Source: Conoideocrella luteorostrata (lineage: Eukaryota > Ascomycota > Sordariomycetes > Hypocreales > Clavicipitaceae). Taken from it: a stretch of DNA of 57,370 bases. A program made the translations under genes and the position numbers. A model generated the notes under the pieces. The model did not search any database. It was not told the DNA's origin and saw only the letters and a list, made by a program, of their open reading frames with translations. Below are positions 44,574 to 56,058 of this stretch, piece after piece (the first letter of the stretch is position 1; every line of letters starts with the position of its first letter). The DNA lies in NCBI GenBank assembly GCA_032433595.1, contig JASWJB010000289.1, positions 1-57,370 of the forward strand, read 5' to 3'.

Positions 44574-45047
44574 CCATTGCGAGGCCCCCTTCCCTGCCGT
44601 ATCCCATCCAATAAAAAGGTTGCATTGTGACGCGATAAAGCCGCCGGGTTATCAGCCATACCCAGCATACTTAGTTTGCTGTTACACGCTGAATCGAAGA
44701 GTGGGTAAAAGACGGCAACACGATATAAGACGTACTAGATCATTGGATGGCCATTTATATGCCGCTTCGACTCTGTATATGACCAACATTATTAATACAT
44801 CCCCTCTAAGGCAGAAGTGAGGCTGTATTTGTAGGTGAAACTCTCATTGGCCCTGTCGACTGCTGTGATTGCGTGGCCACTCTCCATAACCAGCGCATCA
44901 AGTCTGCTGTCACACCCTGAACTGGAGGGTATAAAATGGACTCGCTATATGCCACAACTAGTAGAGAGGCCGGCTCATTGGATGGCTTGCTTTATTAATA
45001 CACCCTCTTTGCGGCAGAAGTGAGGCTGCTTTTGCGGTTGAAACTCC
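44574..45047 (+). repeat. Diverged tandem duplication
   Basis: Two direct copies of a non-coding unit. Copy 1 is clearest at 44663-44845 and copy 2 at 44891-45047. Matching anchors are ATTGCGAGGCCCCCTTCC versus ATTGCGTGGCCACTCTCC, TTTGCTGTTACACGCTGAA versus TCTGCTGTCACACCCTGAA, TCATTGGATGG in both, and GGCAGAAGTGAGGCTG in both. Copy 2 lacks about 25 nt present in copy 1. Many differences are C/T or G/A. Copy 2 holds a TATAAAA box-like sequence near 44930. No coding sense was found; origin unknown. Confidence 0.7.
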
Positions 45048-46360
45048 ACCGCTTCTGTATCATCTACCCGTAATCCCAAAGTCGTATGCAGTTCACCCTC
45101 ATCTTTAGAGACTGTGGCTCACTTGTCTTATCCTTCCTAGTTCCATGCTGTGTGCCAAAGTACTTGGATGGAGGGAACACACGCCTCCGGGTAAGTCGCT
45201 GTATCTCGACTACTTATGCGGATGGACCAGCTATGTACTAGTCGAGTCAACGTGCGGAGTAACTAAGCCGCACTCTACTTAATCGCATGATGCATTTGCG
45301 TGACTATCAAGGTGTCTGTCACTAGTACAGCCAGCAGACGAATGAATCCATATGCGGGGGTTTGCGCTGATTGATTGGCAAAGATTTAGTCTATGATTGG
45401 TTAAATTATCCCGATGAAAACATGGCAAGAAAGAAGATTCTGCAGCTAAAGTTGATACATCGCATTTTCGAAATGTCATTGGGTAAGCATGCTTCGCCAC
45501 GCATCTTGTCATAGCTACGACCACCTGGCAGTCCATAGCTATGGATTATTTTCCTATGCTAGCCTTTTTTCCGTTTTCCGGCACCAATGTCACCATTATT
45601 TGCACGGCAGTGTGTATATACATACGTATGCATGGTTGAGTTTCTTGCTCGGACTTCTGCTAATTCTCTGCTCCCTATCCCATTTCTCGATCTATATTTT
45701 CGGCTCCTGGTACCATTGGTTAGTTTCTCGGTAGGTCTCGGACTCTGGAACTGCATGCCTCCTCAGTCGGCAAGAATGCCGCTCGGATGTTTTCATGTCG
45801 TTCTTAGAGTCCATAGTATTCAGGTCTTCGAGCACTAATTTCCATAGATCGTAGGCGTCAAAGAAGTAACCTGTGTGTGAGCTGCCGGTGCGATATTTTA
45901 CGTAGCTACTTAGCAAGAGTCGACTTCGTGAGACGCAAAAGAGAAACTAAGGAAATGAAAAGACGTAACTAGATAGATATCTTACAAAGAAGACACTAGC
46001 AAAGTGACTTGTTGGCGATTTCATAAACTATCAGCTAATTAGCTTGACAAAACCGAGCCAGCCTATGGGAAGCCTGGGAAAGCACCGGCCATATGCAAAG
46101 CAAGTTGTACTAGTACCGACTGACGAATCTTTTCAGCTGCCCAATCAATTTTACCTTGGCACTGCGATGTTCCTGAAAACCCCTCCCCCGCCTGGCATGG
46201 CAAGGCTCCAAAGGAAAAAGTTATAAGTGCCCACGGCTCGCCTGGGGAAACAATTTCACTTTCCCTCATTCTTCCCTATCATATCGCTATTGACTGCCTC
46301 CATACTGCTCTTATTAGTACTACACTCTTCTTTGCGATTGGACAGAGCACACTGTTCACC
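45048..46360. other. Lectin gene upstream region
   Basis: No gene is supported. A TATAAG sequence at about 46222 lies near 140 nt upstream of the lectin start and could be its TATA element. Confidence 0.4.
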
Positions 46361-47472
46361 ATGTCGGGAGTCACTTCTATTATCAACCCTGGCAAGCCGA
46401 CCGAAGTTCTTCTCTTCTCCACAAACAACAAACTCTACGTCAGCTTGTCGGCCAAGAAGACCACTGACTCCAAGGATACGGTGGCCACTCTTGGGACATC
46501 AGATGCCTCTGATAATGGCCCCATGATGAAGAATTCCGCCCTCGCCTCGCTCCCAAGGGAAGAATTGGTATGAATCCACCCTCTGATCACCGTATATCTC
46601 CTGACACTTAACACTTGCGAAGTTGACCGTCTACGGAGTTGAGACGAAAACCACCAATAACGGCACTACAACCAATACAGTGGCCGAGATTTGCCTCATC
46701 AGCCCTGTTTACCAGCCGCTAGGGCTGTACTCGGAAGAGACCTACGGCCGCATTGCCACCACGCTGCGCCCCGACGACGACGGAACGTATTCTGCCTTTC
46801 TCTACTATCGGAAGAAGTAAGCCATCCCAGATACCTCAAGGCTCTCGCCATGCTGATGAGAATAGGGGCGAGCTGGGAACTATCTACGAATACCCGCTCT
46901 GGGAGCAGGATCCAGATGAACACGTGCTCACGCCAAACAAGGTCGGCGACGAGACCTTTTTAACCACGTACTATGATACGAAGAAAAGTGCCCGCCACAT
47001 CATCTTCCAGGACAAGGATGGCAGCATCCATGACTACGATATCACTGAAGATTCTCGTAGGTTGCTAGCTCCGATGCCTTACATAAAGAATCACACACAC
47101 ACACACACATAGGGGATCATCATGTTAGAAGGACATTGCTAATATAAACTTCCCAACACAGGTGTCAGGCTTACCAACACCACTGACGCCATCAACCCGA
47201 CGCCCTTGGCTGCGGCTTGGCGGGCGGACACGTCCATGGTCTACCTGTACTACAGCGTCAAGGAGCAAGAAAAGTACAAGTTGCGTCGTGTGACCCGTTC
47301 TGATGAGGGAATTTGGAACAAGCCATCCTTTCTCAAAAAGACGGCCGACATGAGCGCAACGACACAGGTATCTGCCACACCCACCACCAACGGCTGCCAT
47401 GTCTTCTACGAAGGCGCCAAGGGTGGCTACCAGCACTACATTGATAAGGGGTCTGTAAGCAACAAAGATTAG
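46361..47472 (+). CDS. Fungal fucose-specific lectin-like protein
   Basis: Join(46361..46567,46623..46816,46866..47056,47162..47472), 300 residues, intact. Introns of 55, 49 and 105 nt are GT-AG and all phases agree. The last intron contains the (CA)n run at 47092-47110 and a GCTAAT branch-like site. The sequence resembles the AAL/AFL-type six-bladed beta-propeller lectins: repeated units such as EVLLFSTNNKLYVSLS, YSAFLYYRK with GTIYEYPLW, ARHIIFQDKDGSIHDYDI, TPLAAAWRADTSMVYLYYS and GCHVFYEGAKGGYQHYID. Such lectins bind fucosylated glycans. No signal peptide is seen, as is common in this family. It lies between broken HET and NucA/NucB genes and is the only intact recognised gene in the 39-51 kb stretch. 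Confidence 0.8.
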
Positions 47473-48645
47473 GCTCATTTCTGACAGAATTGCTCTCACG
47501 TGAAAATTTGACTTGACCAATCTTGTCAGGACAAGTAAATTAGCTATAAGAGGGGTTCTAGCCTGACCGTCTAAGAAGATCAACAAGTTTCTCCTTCGTA
47601 CTTGAAATGTGTCCGCGTTTGATGCTTTGCTCCTGTGCATATATCCGTACCCTCCCCGAAACAAATCCCTGCGTAACTGTACAGTACAGATGCGGAAGTT
47701 CCTAAGATACATATCGCCATTCTAGGAAGTTGCAGCCTCTTTAACAGATATACCTTTGTGTGAGAAGTAGATCAGCGTGATAGGAACTTCTTCTTCATCA
47801 AGACGAGGAGGGCTGTCCCAAGGGTTGTATAAACTGTGACTGTATTCGTCCCTCTGTATGCGAGGAAGAATGAATGGTGTTTGTTGCGGTCTTCGCCTAC
47901 AGCACGGTCATTAAAGCACGTCGGGCTCGAGATTTACTACAACAACATACATTTGGGATGACTAATTCAAATTCATCACCTTTCCGACGGATACAGTACG
48001 CATATGGGCACGTCGGGAATGCAATTTTATGGGAACCGAGAGAACGTAGCAAGTCACCGGCCACGATACATATAGGTAGAACTGCTCTCAGCACCTCATG
48101 ACGTATGCAGGGGCAACTGAAAATGTGGAGCGCATGTGATAATCCAACTTCGCGAAATTATGTTGATCACCGGCCAGTGCTTTACCAGTGCTCCTGTGCT
48201 GTTGCCATGCAGGCCACAAAAAATGTTGTGCCTAACCGTTAGCCCCTGAAATAACATTAGTTGTTCTCCTTGCTTACCTTGGTTGCGTTGCCGGCCTTAT
48301 GTGGAACCATTTCCTAGTTAAGAAAACAACTAATAATAGCAGAGACAATGTCCGCTGCCGCTGCCATACAACAGGATCTAAAACGCATTATGCCCTATTG
48401 ATGCTTTTCGGGTAGATTGGTTCGCTAAATATAAGTAATAGCCGGCTTGAAGATTATGACAATATAAAAATACATAAGCTGCAAAACATTAATCCCATGG
48501 CAATCCTTTTCCCCCTGTACATGCACTCAAATCCTCTTTACATTCAAAAGTACGAATCATTGTTACTCGACCATCGAAGAAACAAAGAGCTGATTTTGGT
48601 CAACCTCCACGCAGGCAATCGCCTTTAGATATGTCACGTACTTAT
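47473..48645. other. Gene-free stretch
   Basis: No gene or RNA recognised; ordinary base composition. Confidence 0.5.
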
Positions 48646-50249
48646 TCAATTGCCCAGCGGTCTGTTGATCTGTGTCTCGTCTATGAGGTGCTCACCAAAG
48701 TATTCGATGGAATCCATATTCGCATGAATAATGGCATATCGAAACGTGTCTCCGTTTCGGAATGGCCGATGGCCGTCAGGTTGCGGGTCCATTCTATAGT
48801 TTAAAAACTGCTGTCCCATCAAGCTGCCGGCCATGCGATTATCGCCAGCTTCGATGAAGGTGACCACAGCACCCGGGCCACCCTCGCGTGCAATAGCAGG
48901 TGGATACTCATCGCGGTCAAGTTGACCTACTCCAGATCCACCCTGGAGCTCCTGCGTAGAGAGTTGAAGAAGCTCTCTCTGCGATTCATACGGTTTTCGT
49001 GGATTGTGATCGTCTAGAATATACACCTCTTGGACCATAGGTAAGCCGCCAGGGCCATCGTCCCTCTTCAACCCCACAACGAGCATTCTCCACTGCAGCT
49101 GGAGTATCCTCTTCATATAAGTAGATTAACCAGTTTCCTTTCTCATCGCGTCTAGGCACATCTGCAGGTAGTATAGGGGGTGCGGCTGCTTGTGGTGGAG
49201 CAGGAGGGTCCGTAGGTCGACGGTGACGTAGGCTGTATCGGGGACTGGTACCAGGATTAGGAGTCACCGCGGCTGCTATCAGCTGACTTGCAATACGCCC
49301 GGCCGCTGCCAACATAGCTGGGGCGTTTGCGTCGCTGCAGAGTTGATTCCGAGGGTTGTGTGTAAGGATGCCTTCTTCTGCTAGTGTTCCAACAATCTTG
49401 CCTTCCAGCTGCATCTTTAGGACCGTTCAGCTGCTCAATATTGCCCTTAGTCTGCCAATATTGATCACCATCGTTATTATGTAGGCGTGATAACATATTT
49501 GGTAGATCTGCGTCTAAATTTGGCCCTTGAGTGTCGGATGAAATGGACGCAGTGCCGGAATATTCTTTAAATGTAGCGTCGCGTGTCATCGGGAAGGTAA
49601 AGTCAACTCGATATAGAATATTAGGTGGAAGATTGGGAAAAGAGTACACCTTGTTCCATCCCTCGTATGGACACTGTGTACCTGGAATTAACCACCACTC
49701 GCGGCTCTGAAAGTCCGAAGGATGATCGCCTTCAGGCACCCATGTCTACTCAGTAGTGCAGTTGTTACCCTAGTAGTCCATTGATGTCGTGTAGCCTGCT
49801 GTTAAGCTAAGCGAAGTGGCGGTGTTGTGCCCATGATTATAAACGAGGAATGATAAAGTCTCACTCTGCCCAAATGGCAAGTTGTTGTTATAAACTGCTC
49901 GAGCCGATGCGATTCGCAAACCTACTCGCGAGGCCGGCGCAGAGACGGCCAGCCCCCCAGGGTCCAGGTTGGCAAGATTTCCAGACGTGCTCCAGTCAAA
50001 TGATGCATCGTCATGGTGGTTAGGACTGATGATAAATTTCGTCCAATTGTTGCTCTCGCGAGGATCTTTAGTGCGTGATGATACGTCTGCCCCGGCTTCG
50101 ATATCTTTCCAGGTTGATGTTGTGTGGGCGGAAAGGATCCTCTGGAGTGACAAGGTTGAATTCACGTGAGTTGTGGGCTTGAACAATTTGGTCGGAAGGA
50201 ACATCATATTTATAAGTAGTGCAATTATGCCCTTGACTGAACGAGGCAT
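48646..50249 (-). pseudogene. Broken NucA/NucB-type nuclease-domain gene
   Basis: Minus-strand relic beginning near MPRSVKGIIALLINMMFLPT (50249). The first frame continues through two TAG codons, at complement(49770..49772) and about 49749, into EGDHPSDFQSREWWLIPGTQ. A one-base shift near 49414 leads to MQLEGKIVGTLAEEGILTHN and GNWLIYLYEEDTPAAVENAR. A second shift near 49090 leads to the C-terminal part with LDRDEYPPAIAREGGPGAVV, DNRMAGSLMGQQFLN and NGDTFRYAI. The DRDEYPPA..EGG..DNR pattern is typical of the NucA/NucB deoxyribonuclease domain seen at the C-terminus of large fungal secreted proteins. The rest is unrecognised. Two nonsense codons and two frameshifts make it a pseudogene. Confidence 0.65.
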
Positions 50250-50989
50250 CAAGCAGTCAAGAATTCATGAAGTTTTGCCCGAAGTTTTATCAAGTGTGTT
50301 GAGTGCATTATATCCCTATATAATATGTTTATTTTTTGAAGTGATCAGCGACTCGATAACCAATAAGTGAGCTGTCAGACCATTTGATCTCGGCAAGAGA
50401 AAGGTCACTACGAATTACTGAAGGACTCTGCGCGAGCCTTTCACGAAGTGTACGGAGCGTTGCTGAGTGTGTGTTAGACCCCAGTATACGTGAGTGATAG
50501 GTGTGCCTTTTGGGTTGACAAAATGTATGTATCATCGGAAACGCCACATTTAACTCCATGAGCATCCCAGCTTGAATTTCAGGAAGAGTAGTTTCAATAC
50601 GACATTCTTGATGTTTGCTTGTTGGCTGCGCTAAGTTGGTCTAATCAAGAGCCCCTGTTTGTATTGATTGAGATGGTTGACGCCACTGACGGGCCTGACG
50701 TAGTGTGGTCGTAACAAGATCCCTGTTCATTGAGGTAGTGAAGTAAGTTTCCACTAAAGGGGCTGCTGCCAAGTCAGGGCCAGCATTATTGTCAGAGATT
50801 ACTGCTTGTGAGGGCATTCAGAAGCCACGTGATGTCGTGAGTCTAGTGACGCACCTCAGCCTATGGGAGGAGTATAGCATGCAGCTAGCAAACTCTTCGC
50901 TGCGGGGTAACAGCGAAGCATAAGTAAGGAAGGAGGAGACCAGATTATTAGAAGGCTAGAGATTAAGACTATTCATAATACAGTGCTAC
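50250..50989. other. Flank before the AT-rich block
   Basis: Ordinary composition, no gene. Base composition changes abruptly at about 50990. A retrotransposon LTR edge could lie here, but no terminal repeat pair was matched by eye. Confidence 0.4.
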
Positions 50990-52785
50990 CTTGTTGCTAA
51001 GAAGCTACAAATACTTTAGAAGTCTTATTTATTACTTTACTTTACTAGTACTTAGTTATAATAATTTTAATCTCTTTACTCTTAAGGTAATAAACTATTA
51101 AATAAAATACCTATTAAGATAGCTAATATAAACACACTAATTAAGTAAGCACTTAGTAGTAATAGTATAGTAATAAGTAATTATTTATAAAATACTTCTT
51201 CCTCTTAACTAATAAGCTAAACTCTTTAGGAAAAAAATAAAAATACACTAAATAAAGCTATTAAATTAATAATTAAAAAGCTATAAATAATTAAAAAATA
51301 CTATAAGCTTATAGAACTTTAAAAAAGTATTTAAGAAAAAAAAATAAGTTTATAATAAATAAAGCTACTAAAGAAAAAGCTATTACCCTTATTTAGCACT
51401 AAAAGTATAGTATTTTAGCTATAATATAATATTATAAAGGCATAACTTAAGACTTTTATATATAAGGGTAATACTTATAAAAGCTTATAAAACTTTCTCT
51501 TTAACCTAAATATAGCCTTTATTATAAATTACTATAACTTTCTTAATAATATTACTAAGGTTATATATACTAATAATTACCTTATTAATAATATAAAGTA
51601 ATAATAATTATATTATATTATTATTAATAAGCTAATTTTATATTAAGATTATACTTAAGATAGCTTTATAATATAGCTAAAAAAAAAATAATTAATAAAA
51701 AATTATATTACTTAAAAGTAATTAAAATATTAATAAGGCTAAGGCAAAGAAAAGGTTAATTCTTTTAAGAGTATAAGAAAATTTAAAAAAAAGTAAAAAT
51801 AAAACTTTCTAAGAAAATTAAAGAAAGTATTTTAATTTATATATTTATTAATAGCTTAAATAATACTATAAGGAAGTAAGTACTTAGCTAAGAGTTTCTA
51901 AAAAGTTAAAATTATTTAATAAGTTAAGGTAAAAAAGCAAAAGTTATTATAAACTTACTTAACTAAGCTAAGAATAAAACCCTTAAAAGGAATTACTTAA
52001 GCTTACTATCTTTAGTAAATAAAAGATTAAATAATAATAAGGAAATAGTATTTACCTTTAATACTTACTTAGCTTAGCTAAATAAAGTAACTTACTATAA
52101 ATACTAAAAAACTAGCTATATTTCCCTTAAGTATATAAAACCTAATTATAATATTTATAATAATAATTATTATATTACTACTATATATAGTAAAAGTAGT
52201 AATTATATTACTATAAATATAAATAAAATACTTATTATAGTATTTTATTAATAAGGGCTTAGGTTTATTATAAATAATACTAAAGACTTATATATAAAAA
52301 TAAAGGTAAAATTATAATAAGAATATAGCTAAGTAATTATACTAATACTATTTAACTTAAGTATAACTAATATTATTATTAACCTTAAACTATTAAATAA
52401 TATAAATTAAAGTAATATATAAAAGAACCCTATATAACTAAAAGGTATAGTAAATATACTATTAAAGCACTATAAAATCCTTAATTATATTATTAAAATT
52501 AAAGATAATACTAATTATATATAAATATATTAACTTAGCTATTATATAATAAAAACTAAAAAAAACTTACTTTTAAGACTTAACTATACTATTACTTATA
52601 AACTAATAATAATATTATAAAAGTTTAAATATTAAAAATACTTTATTATAATATTAAGACTTTTATTAGCTTAAGGTAAATAATAAGTTTATTATAAAGC
52701 AAAGAAGTTAGTTATTATATTAATTTTATAAAGAGAATTTTAACTTAATTAAGTAATAATATTAAATAAAAATAAAGAAAGTAAT

Positions 52786-54180
52786 AAGGAAGCTATAAAG
52801 AAGTTACCTAAGGCTTATACTAAATATTAAAATATTTTCTTAAGAGAAATTACTATAATATTACTTTTTCTTAGTAAATAAATATATATAATTAAATTAA
52901 AGAAAAGCTAAATACCTTTATAAAAACTTATTTATAACCTTATTAAAAAAAAGCTATAAATACTTTATAAATACTTAGTTAATATTACTAAGCAAGGATA
53001 AATAAAAAAATTAATAAGCTTAGTTAATACCTTAATTCTCTTTATACTAAAGAAGAAAGGCTAGCTATATTTATATATAAACTATTAAGGCCTTAATAAG
53101 GTTATAAGGAAAAATAAGGTACTCTTACCTTTAGTAACTAAAATCCTTAATAAGTTAAAAGGCATAAAAGTATATATTAAAATTAACCTTAAAAATATAT
53201 ATTATTAACTATATATTAGTAAAGGTAATAAATAAAAAACTACCTTTTAATATTAATATAGCTACTTTAAATATTTTATAATATTATTTAAGCTAGTTAA
53301 TACTTTAGCTACCTTTTAAGAATATATTAATAATACCCTAGGGGACCTAATTAATACTATTTATATTATATACTTAAATAATATATTAATATATAATAGT
53401 AACCCTATAAATTATAAATAATATATATAATAAATCCTTAAGAAGCTAAAATAAGCTAAATTATATATAAATATTAATAAGTGTAAGTTTTCTATAACTA
53501 AGGTAAGATTCTTAGGATTTATTATAATAAATAAGGGGATTAAAATAAAACCTAAGTATATTTAAGTTATTATAAACTAATTATTACCTAATAATATATT
53601 AAAAATCTAATTCTTTTTAAGATTTATAAGCTTTTACTAAAGATTTATTAGTAAGTATAATAAAATAACTATTTTATTAATAAACTTACTAAAAGAAGAT
53701 ATAATAAAAAGTATTATACTATTAAGTAATATAATAATAGCCTTTAAAGAGCTAAAGTAATACTTTTAGGAAGTATTTATCTTAATATACTTTAACTTAA
53801 ATATACCTTTAAGAATAAAAACTAATATATTAAGGTTTATAATTAATATAATCTTAGTATAATTATAGCTAAATTATTAGTATTTAATTACCTATATATT
53901 AAAGAAGTTATCTCCTATAGAAATTTACTATATAATTCTTAATATAAAGCTACTAACTATTTAAGAGGTATTTAAAATATAAAGATATTACTTTACTTAT
54001 TTTATATACTTAATTTATATTATTATAAATTATTTAAACTATAAGTACTTAGTATTTAAACTAAAGCTAATAAGTAAGTAAGTTATTACTTTAAATAAGC
54101 TATATTTATTTAATTTTATTATTAAGTATAAGCTAAGTATTACTAATTTAGCTAATAGTTTATCTAAGTAATTAAACTAT
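52786..54180 (+). pseudogene. Gypsy pol relic: reverse transcriptase and RNase H
   Basis: Frame-1 reading gives, with stops where Gln, Arg or Trp would be: NYxGLNKVIRKNKVLLPLVT, KVYIKINLKNIYY (family KxDLxxAYxxxRI), LVNTLATFxEYINNTLGDLI, then YLNNILIYNS at 53371. That is the YLDD catalytic box with both Asp changed to Asn. It continues AKLYININKCKFSITKVRFL and GFII, then RNase H (KLSPIEIYYIILNIKLLTI, NYLNYKYLVF, NLANSLSK). No indels break the frame. It cannot encode an active enzyme. Confidence 0.88.
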
Positions 54181-54839
54181 TTTAATAAAAAGGTAATAAT
54201 ATAAGCAAAGGCCTTATAATTATTAACCTTTTTAAAGAAGTTTATAAATAATAAGTAATAAAGTAATAGTTATACTATAAAGTATAATAAAGTTACTTTA
54301 TTTAATTAAATAAAGAGTAAGAAATAAGGTAGTACTTATACTATAGGGTATAATAAGGTTACCTTACTTAATTAAGTAATTAATATATAGTAAGTTAGTA
54401 GTAATATTATTAAATATATTATATTAATTTTTAAAATATTACTTACTTTTAATAAGTTAAAGTTATAGTAAAGCCCTTAGCTAGTAAAGTTAAAACTAGC
54501 TTTAATATAGCTAGCTAGCTAGAGTACTATAGTAAGGCTCTTAGCTATTAGGAAAGCCTTTATAGTAAGCTTCTTAGTAAATATATTAAATAAAGGTAAC
54601 TATTTATTAATACCTTTTATTTTTAAGTTATTATTAAAGATATAATAAAAAAATACCTTTATAGTTTAATAAAGAAAGTAGCTTATAAGTAGCTTTAGAG
54701 TTATAACCTAAGGGTATAAGCCCTAGGAAATTAATAAAAAAGAACTCCTTTTATATAAAAAATATATTTATATTTTAAAAAGCCTTAAGAAAGAAATAAT
54801 ACTATTAATTTATAATAACTTAATAGCAAAATATTATAG

Positions 54840-56058
54840 AGTTAATAAAATACTATAATAACTTACCTCTTAATATTACTAGCTAAGCATAAAAAAGTAT
54901 ATTAAAAACTATATTTATATATACTTAAATTACTAAGTTTTAAAGCTAAGGTTATATTATTTATATAATAAATTAATAATACTATTAATATTAAATTACC
55001 CCTTTTAAGAGCTATTTATAGACTTTATTACTAAGCTACCCTTTATTAATATATATAGAAATAAGATTTATAATTTAATTCTTATAATTATAAATAAATT
55101 CTTTAAGTATACTATTTATAAGCTAGTGTTAAAGTAAATAACTAATAATAATTTAGCTATAATCTTCTTAAATTAAGTATTTAAAAACTATAGAATACCT
55201 AAGGGTATTATAACTAACTAAAGTATTACTTTTATAAGTAGTTTTTAAAAAACTTTTTATTACCTTATTATTACTAAGTAATAACTTAGTATTACTTTTT
55301 ATTTATAAATAAATAGCTAAACTAAGTAAATAAACTAAATTTTAAAGTATTACCTTAAAGCTTTTAGTAATATAAAGTAAATTAACTAGCTAAATAAATT
55401 ATTATTAGCTTAATATACTTATAATATAAGCTCTTATATAACTTATAACTATACCTTAGTAAAAGCGCTATAAGGTTATATACTATAAGGCTTAATATAT
55501 ATTATTAAGCCTCTTAATATTATTAATAAATAAGTAAAGAATTAAGCACTAAAGCTTTAAACTAAATATATAGTAATTAAGTAACTACTTAGTAATATAT
55601 AAGCTAAGTATATTAAGTACTATAATTAAAAAAGGATTATATAAAAGTTTAAAGAGGGAAACTATATATTATTATTTATAAAGAATATTAATATATAATA
55701 ACTTAGTAAAAAGCTAGTATTAAAGTATCTTAAACCTTATAAAATTATTAAAGCTATAGGCTATTATAATATAATATATTAATTATAAATACTTAGTAAT
55801 TCCTAGATATATAATATATTTTATATCTTAAGTCTAAAGCCCTTTTATAAAAATATTAGCTAAGTAATTACTATAAGTAAGTAATAAAATAATACCTTAG
55901 AATTAAAAACTAAGTATTAAGTTAAATATATAATTATTTATAAGTATAATAAAAAGCACTATTAATATTTAGTTAAGTAAGAAAGCTATAATATTACTAA
56001 GAATTTATAGCTACTATACTAAGATTTTATAACTAAAAACCTTATTAATACTTATAAT
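54840..56058 (+). pseudogene. Gypsy pol relic: integrase with C-terminal chromodomain
   Basis: Same frame as the reverse transcriptase. Integrase landmarks are FIDFITKLPFIN at 55018-55053 (first catalytic Asp codon GAC at 55021 still intact) and YRIPKGIITN near 55190 (second Asp changed to Asn). Near 55900-56058 the frame reads KYxVKYIIIYKYNKKHYxYL, VKxESYNITKNLxLLYxDFI and TKNLINTY. This matches a chromodomain (family YEVExIL..YLVKWxGY..xxxW), with TAG at Trp positions. It places the element among chromoviruses, whose chromodomains steer integration to heterochromatin. Confidence 0.82.
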
